Shown piece after piece: positions 35,040 to 43,965 of a DNA stretch of 52,825 nt (position 1 is its first letter; every line of letters begins with the position of its first letter). The notes beneath the pieces are model-generated. The model was not told the DNA's origin, made no database searches, and saw only the letters and a list, made by a program, of their open reading frames with translations. A program made the position numbers and the translations under genes. Origin of the DNA: Novipirellula caenicola. GTDB lineage: Bacteria; Planctomycetota; Planctomycetia; Pirellulales; Pirellulaceae. Location: NCBI RefSeq assembly GCF_039545035.1, contig NZ_BAABRO010000032.1, forward strand, positions 1-52,825, given 5' to 3'.

Positions 35040-36133
35040 AGAACGTGAGCACCGATACAAACACAAACTCTCAATCTCTTCGCATGACAACGGATGTGGC
35101 GATGAACTCCAAAGGAATGCAATTGTGTCCCGGCGACCTGCTTCAAACGAGCGACGGCAAGATTGACCGCGAAGCACTCAAGGCACTCGCGGGACAATCG
35201 ATTTTGAACCCACGGCAATTCGATCGCCGTACCGTCATCGCGATCGCTCAACTGGCCGCGGTGCTGGAAATGCGAAACGTTGAAATCGACAAACCGCTCG
35301 ATGGCAAAATTGCCATCACCGCCTTTTTCGAAGCCAGCACACGCACCCGTTTGTCGTTCGAAAGCGCGGTGCAGCGACTCGACGGCAAAGTGTTGTCGGT
35401 ACCCGATGGCCAAGTCACGGGCGTGGCCAAGGGTGAATCGCTTGCCGATATCGGCGAGATGTTCAATACCTATGGCGACGTGGTCATCATGCGACATCCC
35501 GAGACCAACAGCATGGACGAGATTCGTCGCAACTTGCAGCGACCGCTGATCAATGCAGGCAATGGCTCTGGCCACCATCCGACGCAAGCGCTGATCGATT
35601 GGTACTCGTTGCTAAAATGGAGACCCGAGCTGTGCAAGGACGATTGTCCCGAAGACCGCCGCGTCCACTTGGGCATCATTGGCACGCCTGGTTCCATGCG
35701 AGCGGTAAAAAGCTTTCTGCGACTGTCACTCATGTTCGCCAATTCGGTCAAACGAATTACGTTGATTTCGGAAATGGCGGATCCCGTCGGTTTGGATTTG
35801 ACCGAACCGATCGAAGAGTCGCCGATCCCAATCGACATCACCAACGACGTGCAAGAAGTGCTGCCGCATTTGGATGTCGTGTACGTCAATTCGATCGCAT
35901 TTTTAGGCGACAGTTATCGAAACCTTGACGGCCGCTATAAACTCGACCGAAGCAGCAATTTAAAACCCGGTTCAGTCATCATGCATCCGCTCGCCCGCAA
36001 CGACGAGTTATCCGAAGACTTGGACGAAACCGAGCACAATCTTTATTTTGCCCAAGCAGCGGGCGCCGTGTTCGTGCGACAAGCCCTGCTAACGGCAGTG
36101 CTGGATCGCTTGGATCGAATCAGCGGAATCTAA
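35033..36133 (+). CDS. pyrB: Aspartate carbamoyltransferase catalytic chain
   Basis: A 366-residue enzyme that joins carbamoyl phosphate and aspartate in pyrimidine synthesis. The carbamoyl-phosphate loop FFEASTRTRLSFE, the GNGSGHHPTQALIDWY block, the aspartate-binding region, and MHPLARNDELSEDLDETE are present. About 35 extra N-terminal residues precede the family core, so a later start (for example the MTTDVAMNSKG region) is possible. Its start overlaps the 40-residue membrane gene by seven bases. No regulatory pyrI gene is adjacent. The link to a symporter suggests pyrimidine- or amino acid-related transport, but this is inference. Confidence 0.94.
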   Translation: MVKNVSTDTNTNSQSLRMTTDVAMNSKGMQLCPGDLLQTSDGKIDREALKALAGQSILNPRQFDRRTVIAIAQLAAVLEMRNVEIDKPLDGKIAITAFFEASTRTRLSFESAVQRLDGKVLSVPDGQVTGVAKGESLADIGEMFNTYGDVVIMRHPETNSMDEIRRNLQRPLINAGNGSGHHPTQALIDWYSLLKWRPELCKDDCPEDRRVHLGIIGTPGSMRAVKSFLRLSLMFANSVKRITLISEMADPVGLDLTEPIEESPIPIDITNDVQEVLPHLDVVYVNSIAFLGDSYRNLDGRYKLDRSSNLKPGSVIMHPLARNDELSEDLDETEHNLYFAQAAGAVFVRQALLTAVLDRLDRISGI

Positions 36134-36267
36134 TCTCAGCGCGATTGTCAAATCGCTTCGGCGGAAAGGCGGCACGGCAAGTCGGGCCCGTAGCGCGTCC
36201 CTGCGCCGACTGCATTTCCACCAAACCAATACATCCCCCAAAATAAAAACAGCGAACAGGAATTTCT

Positions 36268-38187
36268 ATGTGTGGCATAACCGGGTTTTGGAACCCATCA
36301 CGAACCAATGAACGCGAGCTACGATTTACCCTCGATCGCATGCTAGACGTGTTGGACCATCGCGGTCCCGACGAACGCGGCAGTAAGTTTTACTTGGATA
36401 GCGGGGTAGCACTCGGGCACACTCGGTTGTCGATTGTGGGGTTGAGTCACGGTCATCAACCAATCGAATCAGCCGAAGGCGACTACGCCATCACGGTCAA
36501 CGGCGAACTGTACGGCTACAAACGCGTGCGAACCCAATTAGCTTGCCAGCAATACGATTGCAGCGGCAAGAGCGACAGCGCGATCGCGTTGCCGCTTTAT
36601 TTGCGAGACGGATTGTCGTTTGTGGATCAATTGCGAGGCGAATTTGCCATCGTGCTGTACGACGATCGCAAGAAACGGTTGATCCTGATTCGTGACCGAT
36701 TCGGCATCAAACCGCTGTATTACTCTGTCAACGATAATGGCGTGGTTTGGGGATCGGAGGTCAAGTCGATCCTAAAACACCCCGACGTCACGCCCAAGTT
36801 GTGCCCCAAAGCGGCACTGCACCAAATGATGCAAGTGATGGTTCCCGGCAGCACGGCGTTTGAAGGCGTTCATGCGCTGCAGCCCGGACACATGCTGATT
36901 GCCGAGATGCGTAACGGTCGCTTGGAAACCAAAACCGAGCGTTGGTGGGATTTTGTCTTTCCCACTTCGCATGACCCCAATCCCGATCCTGCCGAATACG
37001 TGCAAGGCGTTCAGGATCGCTTGATCGACGCCGTCGCAACTCGGCTCGAGGCTGACGTGCCGGTCGGTTGCTACCTTTCCGGGGGCATCGACAGCTGTTC
37101 GATCCTGGGGTTGGCAACGACGCTCCAGCAGTCGCCCGTCAAAGCGTTCACGATCGCGTTTGACAGTGACGAGTACGACGAATCCAACATCGCCAAATTG
37201 ATGGCCGATCGCACCGGTGCCGAGCAAGAGCTGCTGCGGTTGACCGAAAAAGAACTCTACGGCCCCGCCTTTGAACGAGCCACGTGGCATGCCGAACGGA
37301 CTTTCTACAACACGTTGGCCGTCGCGAAATGGCACATGAGCCGCCGCGTGCGGGCGTGTAACTACAAAGCCGTGGTGACTGGCGAAGGATCAGACGAGCT
37401 GTTTGGCGGCTATCCATTTTTTAAACGCGATTGGCTTGGACGCGAAGACGAAGGCGGTTTGTTCGCCGGAGCAATTTTGTCCGAAGAGGACATGACGCAT
37501 CCGGCATGGGAAGATCTGTGCGGGTTCACCCCGTCGTTCATGCAGCCTTGGATGCTTGTGCTCGAACGAGTTCGTCCGCTGCTGTCCCCTGACATGCAAG
37601 ACCTGTTGCGCGAGTACGATCCGGTCGCAGCCGTCGCAGCCGCAATTGATCCCGATCAAGTTCGCGGGCGACACCGACTGGATATCTCGCAGTACACGTG
37701 GAGCAAGACGATGTTGGAGGGGCAGATCTTGACATGGGGTGGCGACCGCATGGACATGGCCAACAGCATGGAAGCACGACCCGCGTTCTTGGATCACCAT
37801 CTCGCCGAATACGCAACAACGATTCCGCCAGAGGTGCGAATCCGTGATGGGGTTGAGAAATGGGTGCTGCGTGAGGCGATGGTGAACGTGCTGCCGCGAG
37901 AATTGTACGAACGCAAAAAGTTCGCCTTCATGGCGCCGCCAGCCCATACCGACCCGGTCAAGCGGAACGCGGTCCAGGAAATGATCGATCATTGGCTGAC
38001 CGCCGATCGTGTCAGTGAAGTTGGATTTTTTGACCAAGACGCACTGCATCCGTTTATCGAATCGGCCTGGCAAGAAACCGACGGCACCATCGCTCGGCGT
38101 AACGACATCGTGATCAACCACACGCTGCAGCTTCACATGTTGCACGGACAATATGTCGAAGACCTCCCGCTGCCCGTGGTCGATTGA
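36268..38187 (+). CDS. asnB: Glutamine-hydrolysing asparagine synthetase
   Basis: A 639-residue cytoplasmic enzyme. It starts MCGITGFWNP, with Cys2 the nucleophile of the N-terminal glutaminase domain, followed by RLSIVGLSHGHQPIES and the VNGELYGYK block. The C-terminal synthetase domain has the ATP pyrophosphatase loop YLSGGIDSCSILGLA and GEGSDELFGGYPFFKR. Length agrees with the family (about 550-650). It converts aspartate to asparagine using glutamine. Proteins of this subclass are also found in surface polysaccharide loci, so asparagine itself as product is probable but not certain. It stands 134 bases after pyrB on the same strand and could share its transcript; no promoter is obvious. 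Confidence 0.93.
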   Translation: MCGITGFWNPSRTNERELRFTLDRMLDVLDHRGPDERGSKFYLDSGVALGHTRLSIVGLSHGHQPIESAEGDYAITVNGELYGYKRVRTQLACQQYDCSGKSDSAIALPLYLRDGLSFVDQLRGEFAIVLYDDRKKRLILIRDRFGIKPLYYSVNDNGVVWGSEVKSILKHPDVTPKLCPKAALHQMMQVMVPGSTAFEGVHALQPGHMLIAEMRNGRLETKTERWWDFVFPTSHDPNPDPAEYVQGVQDRLIDAVATRLEADVPVGCYLSGGIDSCSILGLATTLQQSPVKAFTIAFDSDEYDESNIAKLMADRTGAEQELLRLTEKELYGPAFERATWHAERTFYNTLAVAKWHMSRRVRACNYKAVVTGEGSDELFGGYPFFKRDWLGREDEGGLFAGAILSEEDMTHPAWEDLCGFTPSFMQPWMLVLERVRPLLSPDMQDLLREYDPVAAVAAAIDPDQVRGRHRLDISQYTWSKTMLEGQILTWGGDRMDMANSMEARPAFLDHHLAEYATTIPPEVRIRDGVEKWVLREAMVNVLPRELYERKKFAFMAPPAHTDPVKRNAVQEMIDHWLTADRVSEVGFFDQDALHPFIESAWQETDGTIARRNDIVINHTLQLHMLHGQYVEDLPLPVVD

Positions 38188-38219
38188 TGCCGATGACATT
38201 TTGCCAATGAAACACTAAA

Positions 38220-38267
38220 GTGAACCGCAGCCGAAGCACGCTCGAGTGTGCCTCGCGTCCGGTTCAC
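38220..38267. terminator. Nested hairpin between asnB and the DUF3748 gene
   Basis: GTGAACCG (38220-38227) pairs with CGGTTCAC (38260-38267), and inside GCAC-g-CTCGAG-t-GTGC forms a second stem. No T-run follows, so it may be a weak terminator or attenuator. A GTG that could start the next gene lies in the inner loop region, which speaks against that start. Confidence 0.5.
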
Positions 38268-38278
38268 GACTTTGGCAG

Positions 38279-39631
38279 ATGATGACGACAATTCCACATG
38301 CGGATCGCCGACGATTCAGCGAACGGCAGATCACGTTCGGGTCCAGCAACCACCTTCTCACCAACATCAATGTTTGGTCCTACGATGGTCGCTGGATTTA
38401 CTATGACGTTCGCAGTGATGCCGCGGGTTCGTTGTTCGATGGCAACCGGATCGAACGGGTCCATGTTGAATCGGGCCGTGTCGAGGTGGTTTACGAAGCC
38501 AAAGATGCGGCTAATGTTGGTGTGGTCACCGCCAGCCCGATTGATGACCGAATCGTGTTCATTCACGGCCCGGAAAACCCTAGCGAGGATTGGATGTATG
38601 CTGCATGGCATCGCCGCGGGGTCATCGTCGAACGAAAACACGACTCGGCGGGAACAAATTATCTCGTGGCCACTTTGGACGCACGCGATTTGGTTCCGCC
38701 GTACACGCCCGGAGCTCTGCGTGGCGGCACCCATGTGCACGTTTTTAGTGGCGATGGCCGCTGGGTCAGCTTTACCTACGAAGACCACGTGTTGGCGACA
38801 TCGACCGCAGCCGAAGCGGATGCAAATCAACGCAACGTTGGCGTGTCGGTTCCGATCGGCCAAGTCCGCGTGCCCGCAACGCATCCACGGAATCACGATG
38901 GATCGATGTTCAGCGTGTTGGTCACCCAAACGTTCAATGCCCCGCTGCCAGGCAGTGACCAAATCAATCGAGCCTATAGTGACGCGTGGATCGGCAACAA
39001 CGGCTACGTTCGCCGCGATGGATCGCGCCAAATGCGTGCCTTGGCATTTATCGGCGACGTTGTCTCGGACCGCGGCCACACCGTCCCCGAACTGTTTGTG
39101 GTGGACATTCCCGATGACGTCACCGTCGACGGCGACTCGCCGCTCTGTGGCACTCCACTGACACGCCCTGCGCCGCCGCGAGGCACCGTACAGCGACGGT
39201 TGACATTTACCACCGAACGAAAATTCCCAGGGCTTGGCCCGGTTCGTCATTGGCCGCGAAGCAGCCCCGATGGCAGCAAGATTGCGTTTTTGATGCGTGA
39301 CGATGCAGGACGAACGCAGCTGTGGCTCGCTTCACCCACCGAATCGACGATTCGCCAATTGACGCACAACGATTTTTCAATCGAGTCCGCTTTTTCGTTT
39401 CGCTGCGACGGCAATGCGATCGCGTGCGTTGCAGGCGGCTGCGTCTGCGAAGTGGACATCGCTACTGGTACCACCACGCCGCTAACGCCGCCTGCAGATG
39501 CCACAAACGCGCTGCGGCCTGAAGCCGTCGTTTATTCACCCGATGGAACGCAGGTGGCATATTTGCGGCGTGATGATTCGGTCGACGGAACACCGAATCA
39601 GATCTTCGTGGCGAAGACCCAATTGGGATAA
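38279..39631 (+). CDS. DUF3748 (YidR-like) beta-propeller protein
   Basis: A 450-residue protein matching the DUF3748 family of E. coli YidR: RQITFGSSNHLLTNINVWSY, IERVHVESGRVEVVYEAKDAANVG, VFIHGPENPSEDW, PYTPGALRGGTHVHVFSGDG, GSDQINRAYSDAWIG, ALAFIGDVVSDRG and ELFVVDIPDDV all occur in that order. TolB/PD40-like propeller blades follow (SPDGSKIAFLMRDDAGRTQLW, VYSPDGTQVAYLRRDD). No signal peptide is seen. Function of the family is unknown, although the fold is shared with oligogalacturonate lyases. The start is placed at ATG 38279 (a second ATG follows at once). It ends just before repeat copy C. Confidence 0.87.
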   Translation: MMTTIPHADRRRFSERQITFGSSNHLLTNINVWSYDGRWIYYDVRSDAAGSLFDGNRIERVHVESGRVEVVYEAKDAANVGVVTASPIDDRIVFIHGPENPSEDWMYAAWHRRGVIVERKHDSAGTNYLVATLDARDLVPPYTPGALRGGTHVHVFSGDGRWVSFTYEDHVLATSTAAEADANQRNVGVSVPIGQVRVPATHPRNHDGSMFSVLVTQTFNAPLPGSDQINRAYSDAWIGNNGYVRRDGSRQMRALAFIGDVVSDRGHTVPELFVVDIPDDVTVDGDSPLCGTPLTRPAPPRGTVQRRLTFTTERKFPGLGPVRHWPRSSPDGSKIAFLMRDDAGRTQLWLASPTESTIRQLTHNDFSIESAFSFRCDGNAIACVAGGCVCEVDIATGTTTPLTPPADATNALRPEAVVYSPDGTQVAYLRRDDSVDGTPNQIFVAKTQLG

Positions 39632-39653
39632 GTGCTTGGCGAACCTTGTTGGC

Positions 39654-39769
39654 GGCTTGTTGGTTTCATCCGAATGCAAATCGCAACAGTGAGCCGTGGG
39701 CCGTAAGGCATCGGGTACCGCGTGGGCCCCGGCCGCTGACGCGCGAGCGGCTCAATAAATCAACAAGCC
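39654..39769 (+). repeat. Dispersed inverted-repeat element, copy C (116 bp)
   Basis: It begins GGCTTGTTGGTTTCATCC and ends AATAAATCAACAAGCC. The internal GAGCCG and CGGCTC pair, and the central GGGCCCC is self-complementary. Same core and orientation as copies A and B. It fills most of the space between the ends of the DUF3748 gene and polA, so it could also serve as a bidirectional terminator. Confidence 0.9.
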
Positions 39770-39800
39770 GTCAGCGAGTTCTACAGCATGGGTAGCGTTT

Positions 39801-42605
39801 TTAGTGCGCCTCGAGCCAGTTGTCGCCGATCCCCATCTCGACCACGATCGGGACACTCATCGGCATCGCGGTCTTCATCGCTTGCTCGATCACCGGCATC
39901 ACCGCTTCACTCTCTGACTTAGGCATGTCAAAGACGATTTCGTCGTGCACGGTCAAAAGCATCTTGGTTTTGAAACCGCCTTCGCATAGCGTTTCGTGCA
40001 CCCGAATCATTGCCAATTTCAACATGTCGGCTGCCGTGCCTTGAATGGGGCTGTTCATCGCCAATCGCTCTGCAGCGTTGACAACGGTTTTACTTTTGGA
40101 ATTGATGTCACGGATGTAGCGCCGCCGCCCGGTACGTGTCGTGACGTAACCGTGTTCTTTGGCAAACGCAATCGTTTTATCGATGTATTCCTGGACGCCT
40201 GGATACTTTCCAAAGTAGTTCGCGATCAATTCGTTGGCTTCGCCGCGTGGAATGTTCAGCCGTTGCTGCAGCCCAAACCCCGAAATGCCGTAGATGATGC
40301 CAAAGTTGACGGTCTTGGCCTTGTCACGCATCTCACGCGTGACCTCGGACGGATCGACTTTGTAGACCTTACTGGCGGTAACCGTGTGAATGTCTTCACC
40401 GCTGATAAAGGCTTCACGCATCGCTTCGTCACCGCTGAGATCGGCCATGATCCGCAGTTCGATCTGCGAGTAGTCGGCGGACAACAGCACGTGATTATCG
40501 TCCCGCGGTACGAACGCAGCTCGAATCTCGCGTCCCCGTTGTTTTCGTACCGGGATGGTTTGCAAGTTGGGGTCGTTCGATTGAATCCGGCCGGTCGCAG
40601 TCCATGTTTGACTGTAATGCGTATGCAAGCGGCCAGTCTTCGGATTCACCGCCTCAGGAAGCTGATCGACGTAGACTGATTTCAGTTTTCGAGCACCGCG
40701 ATACTCGAGCACGTCGCGAATGATCGGATGTTTTCCCGAAAGACGTTCCAGCTCGGCTTCGCGAGTCGAATATTGTCCCGTCGCGGTTTTCTTGGGGTTC
40801 TTTTCGATCTCGAGTTCTTCGTAAAGCACGACGCCAAGCTGTTTGGGGGAATCGATATTGAACTCGTGTCCGGCAGCCGCAAAGATTTGGTTTTGCAGAT
40901 CCTCGATTTCGCCGCTGAGCGTGCGTGAGTACTCATGCAACGCCTCGCTGTCTAACCGGATCCCTTCGTATTCCATGTCCACCAGGACACGGACCAGCGG
41001 GAATTCGACTTCGTAACAAACCTGGCTCACCCCCGCAGCCTCGAGATCGGCACGCAAGATCTTGGCGACCTGGAAGGTGACGTCTGCGTCTTCGCAGGCA
41101 TACTCGGCGACTTTCTGAACGTCGACGTCGCGCATGTTCTTTTGTTCTTTCCCCTTGGGACCAATCAAATCGCTGGTGGGGATCGGTTTGTAGCCAAGGT
41201 AGAGTGCCGACAGATAATCGAGGCCATGCCGCATCTCGGGTTCCTTCATCGAATGCGCCAACATCGTATCGACCAGTTTGCCGCGGACTTCGAATCCATG
41301 CCAACGCAGCAATGACAGGTCATACTTCAGATTGTGACCAATCTTTTCGATTGACTCGTCTTCGAAGATGGGACGAAATTCATCGATCACCGCCTGGGCT
41401 TGCTCGGGATTATGAGGACACACGACGTAGTAGGCCGAATGAGGCTCGAAACAAAACGCAATCCCAAGCGGAAACGCACTGCGAGGATCAAGCGAAGTCG
41501 TTTCGGTGTCAAAACAGATCGAATCTTGCAACGCCAACTTTGCGATCAGACTGGCGCGTTCGGCTGCCGTGTGGATCGTGTGATAAGAGTGCGGAACATC
41601 GCGGATCGTTTTTTCTTGAACCGGTTCGTCGAACAAGGTCGCTTGTATTTCCGATTCTCGTTTTTCGCGGACGACATTGGCGCGAGCCGATGCAGCGGAG
41701 AAGGATTTACCAAAGATGCGTTTGCCAATCGCATCGAACTCGAGTTCGATCAACAAGGCTTTCAGAGCATTGGTGTCGTAGCTGCTCCATGACAAATCGT
41801 CGATGTCGACCGAATGGGGTACATCCAATTGGATCGTGACCAAATCCTTCGAAAGGAACGCTTTGTCTTTATTGGATTCGATGTTCTCTTTTTGTTTGCC
41901 TTTAAGTTCGGACGACTTGGCGTACAGCTCTTCGATCGATCCGTATTTGGCGATTAATTTCTGAGCCGTCTTGGGCCCGATTCCCGGGACGCCGGGAATA
42001 TTGTCACTGGCGTCGCCCATTAAACCAAGGATATCGATGACTTGGTCGACCCGTTCGATTTCCCATTTCTGCAATACCTCTGGGACACCAAAGATTTCGG
42101 CATCACCTCCCTTTCGCCCCGGTTTGTAGACAAACACGTCTTCGCTGACGAGTTGATCGTAATCCTTGTCCGGCGTGACCATATAGGTTCGATAGCCTTT
42201 GGCCTCGGCTTGATGCGCGATGGTGCCGATCACGTCATCGGCTTCATATCCCGGCATCCGGATGCTGTGGATTTTCAACGCTTCAAACAACCGATCGATC
42301 AGCGGCAACTGCTTTGCGATATCCTCGGGCATCTCATCACGCTGGGCCTTGTATTCGGGGAACGCCTCGTGTCGCGCGGTGGGTTCGGGCGTATCAAAGG
42401 CGACTGCGATGTGAGTCGGTTCTTCGCGGCGAATCAGATCCAATACCGTGTTCAGCACCCCAAAGACCGCAGAGGTGCAGATGCCACCGGAGGTAAAGCG
42501 AGGACTGCGGACCAGCGCAAAGTGGGCTCGGTAAGTAAGCGCCATCCCGTCGAGCAAATAGAGCTTTTTATCGTTTGGGAACAGGTTGGACGTTGTATCA
42601 GCCAT
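39801..42605 (-). CDS. polA: DNA polymerase I
   Basis: A 934-residue protein starting MADTTSNLFPNDKKLYLLDGM; 69 upstream in-frame codons are not part of the family and are excluded. Order: 5'-3' exonuclease (1-300, YEADDVIGT, GDASDNIPGVPGIGPKTA), 3'-5' exonuclease (about 335-530), and polymerase (about 550-934). The proofreading site looks intact: DTETTSLD, IGHNLKYDLSLL and YACEDADVT hold the metal aspartates and glutamate. Polymerase motifs are A (SADYSQIELRIMADLS), B (RDKAKTVNFGIIYG) and C (LLTVHDEIVFD). The enzyme fills gaps in repair and replaces RNA primers. It is transcribed alone, convergent with the DUF3748 gene and divergent from the OleD-like gene. Confidence 0.97.
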   Translation of the reverse strand: MADTTSNLFPNDKKLYLLDGMALTYRAHFALVRSPRFTSGGICTSAVFGVLNTVLDLIRREEPTHIAVAFDTPEPTARHEAFPEYKAQRDEMPEDIAKQLPLIDRLFEALKIHSIRMPGYEADDVIGTIAHQAEAKGYRTYMVTPDKDYDQLVSEDVFVYKPGRKGGDAEIFGVPEVLQKWEIERVDQVIDILGLMGDASDNIPGVPGIGPKTAQKLIAKYGSIEELYAKSSELKGKQKENIESNKDKAFLSKDLVTIQLDVPHSVDIDDLSWSSYDTNALKALLIELEFDAIGKRIFGKSFSAASARANVVREKRESEIQATLFDEPVQEKTIRDVPHSYHTIHTAAERASLIAKLALQDSICFDTETTSLDPRSAFPLGIAFCFEPHSAYYVVCPHNPEQAQAVIDEFRPIFEDESIEKIGHNLKYDLSLLRWHGFEVRGKLVDTMLAHSMKEPEMRHGLDYLSALYLGYKPIPTSDLIGPKGKEQKNMRDVDVQKVAEYACEDADVTFQVAKILRADLEAAGVSQVCYEVEFPLVRVLVDMEYEGIRLDSEALHEYSRTLSGEIEDLQNQIFAAAGHEFNIDSPKQLGVVLYEELEIEKNPKKTATGQYSTREAELERLSGKHPIIRDVLEYRGARKLKSVYVDQLPEAVNPKTGRLHTHYSQTWTATGRIQSNDPNLQTIPVRKQRGREIRAAFVPRDDNHVLLSADYSQIELRIMADLSGDEAMREAFISGEDIHTVTASKVYKVDPSEVTREMRDKAKTVNFGIIYGISGFGLQQRLNIPRGEANELIANYFGKYPGVQEYIDKTIAFAKEHGYVTTRTGRRRYIRDINSKSKTVVNAAERLAMNSPIQGTAADMLKLAMIRVHETLCEGGFKTKMLLTVHDEIVFDMPKSESEAVMPVIEQAMKTAMPMSVPIVVEMGIGDNWLEAH

Positions 42606-42782
42606 GATCGCTGCAAAATGAGGGAGCGGTTCGAAGAATAACGCTATTTTTATCGCACAAGCGTCACTGGCGTAAGCCGATCGATTCGCTACAACTAATT
42701 TGCCGATCGACACGCGGCGTCCCCGACGTCGATTGCCATCGGTCATCCGGCGTGTAAAACGTCCACTTGAATGTTCGCCGAC

Positions 42783-42807
42783 CGCGGGATATCGCCGACA
42801 TCCCGCG
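42783..42807. promoter_or_regulatory. Hairpin in the polA/OleD-like divergent promoter region
   Basis: CGCGGGAT (42783-42790) and ATCCCGCG (42800-42807) are perfect inverted repeats nine bases apart, 46 bases before the OleD-like start. This spacing fits an operator; it is unproven. Confidence 0.4.
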
Positions 42808-42852
42808 ACCAATGGCTACCCACCGTTTTTCCCTCGATTGATCTGACTTTTC

Positions 42853-43845
42853 ATGCATGTTCTCGTGACTGGCTGTGGCGGATTTCTTGGCCGCGAGATC
42901 GTGCGTCAACTGCTTCGCCGTGGTGACACCGTGACGGGGATCTCACGCGGCACGTATCCCGAATTGGTTAACGAGGGGATGCAGCACGTTTGTGGAGATT
43001 TGACCGACGCCGCTTTTTGTTTGCGATCAATCCGCGATGTCGATGCCGTGATTCACACCGCCGCCGTCGCGGGGGTTTGGGGACCTTGGGAACATTTTTA
43101 TTCGATCAACAAATTGGCGACCGATCATGTGATCGCGGCTTGTCAGGCGAATCAAATTCGCCATCTGGTTTACACCAGCAGTCCGAGCGTCACCTTTGAT
43201 TCAAAGCATCAGCAAAATCTCGACGAATCGGCTCCCTATCCGACCACATGGTTGTGCCATTACCCGCATACCAAGGCGATGGCCGAGCAAGCGGTGTTGG
43301 CGGCTCACTCGCCCGGGAAACTGAACACCGTCGCGCTGCGTCCCCATTTGATTTGGGGGGACGATGATCCGCACATCATTCCTCGGATTTTAGATCGGGC
43401 ACGGCGAGGGCGACTAAGAATCGTGGGCGATGGTACCAACCAAGTCGATACCGTTCATGTCATCAACGCTGCCGCCGCTCACTTGGATGCACTCGATTCG
43501 CTCGATCGTGATCCAAATCGAGGGGGAGGACGAGCCTACTTTATCGCGCAAGACGAACCGGTGAATTGCTGGGACTGGATCTGCGAGATCTGCGAAATGG
43601 CAGGAGTCACTCCACCGAAACGAAAGATTCGCTACGAGACAGTGTATCGCATCGGGGCAATACTCGAGTCCGTGTACCGCATACTAGGGCGAAAGCAAGA
43701 ACCGCCAATGACACGATTCGTGGCCGCTCAACTAGCCAAGGACCACTACTTTGATATTTCAGCGGCCAAAGAACGGCTCGGCTACCGCGTCCGCATCACG
43801 ATGGACGAGGGACTCGAATCGCTACGAAAATCGCTTGAAAAATAA
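42853..43845 (+). CDS. OleD-like NAD(P)-dependent 2-alkyl-3-oxoalkanoate reductase / 3beta-HSD family
   Basis: A 330-residue extended short-chain dehydrogenase. The Rossmann motif VTGCGGFLGREIVRQLLRRGD, VIHTAAVAGVWGP, the YTSSPSVTFD strand, catalytic YPHTK, ALRPHLIWGDDDPHIIPRIL and DTVHVINAA are in place. The whole order matches OleD, the reductase that makes beta-hydroxy acids for long-chain olefin synthesis, including the C-terminal EPPMTRFVAAQLAKDHYFDISAA stretch. No oleA, oleB or oleC lies here, so it is either an orphan of that pathway or a related sterol-type dehydrogenase. It is followed by a perfect hairpin and faces aroA. Confidence 0.82.
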   Translation: MHVLVTGCGGFLGREIVRQLLRRGDTVTGISRGTYPELVNEGMQHVCGDLTDAAFCLRSIRDVDAVIHTAAVAGVWGPWEHFYSINKLATDHVIAACQANQIRHLVYTSSPSVTFDSKHQQNLDESAPYPTTWLCHYPHTKAMAEQAVLAAHSPGKLNTVALRPHLIWGDDDPHIIPRILDRARRGRLRIVGDGTNQVDTVHVINAAAAHLDALDSLDRDPNRGGGRAYFIAQDEPVNCWDWICEICEMAGVTPPKRKIRYETVYRIGAILESVYRILGRKQEPPMTRFVAAQLAKDHYFDISAAKERLGYRVRITMDEGLESLRKSLEK

Positions 43846-43850
43846 CGAAA

Positions 43851-43870
43851 CCTTGGACTAAAGTCCAAGG
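43851..43870. terminator. Bidirectional hairpin after the OleD-like gene
   Basis: CCTTGGACT, a two-base loop and AGTCCAAGG form a perfect nine-pair stem five bases after the OleD-like stop, between convergent genes. No long T-run; this hairpin type is common between planctomycete genes. Confidence 0.65.
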
Positions 43871-43965
43871 CTATCTTTCGACGTGCCTCGAGCACGAGAA
43901 GCACTACGCCAGTTGTTTGGCTTGCATTCCTGACATTTCTTTGTTTACAGCCACCTCATTCATGC

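Noticed and set aside
42606-42812. 69-codon upstream extension of polA
   Set aside because: It has no similarity to the exonuclease start and covers the divergent promoter region.
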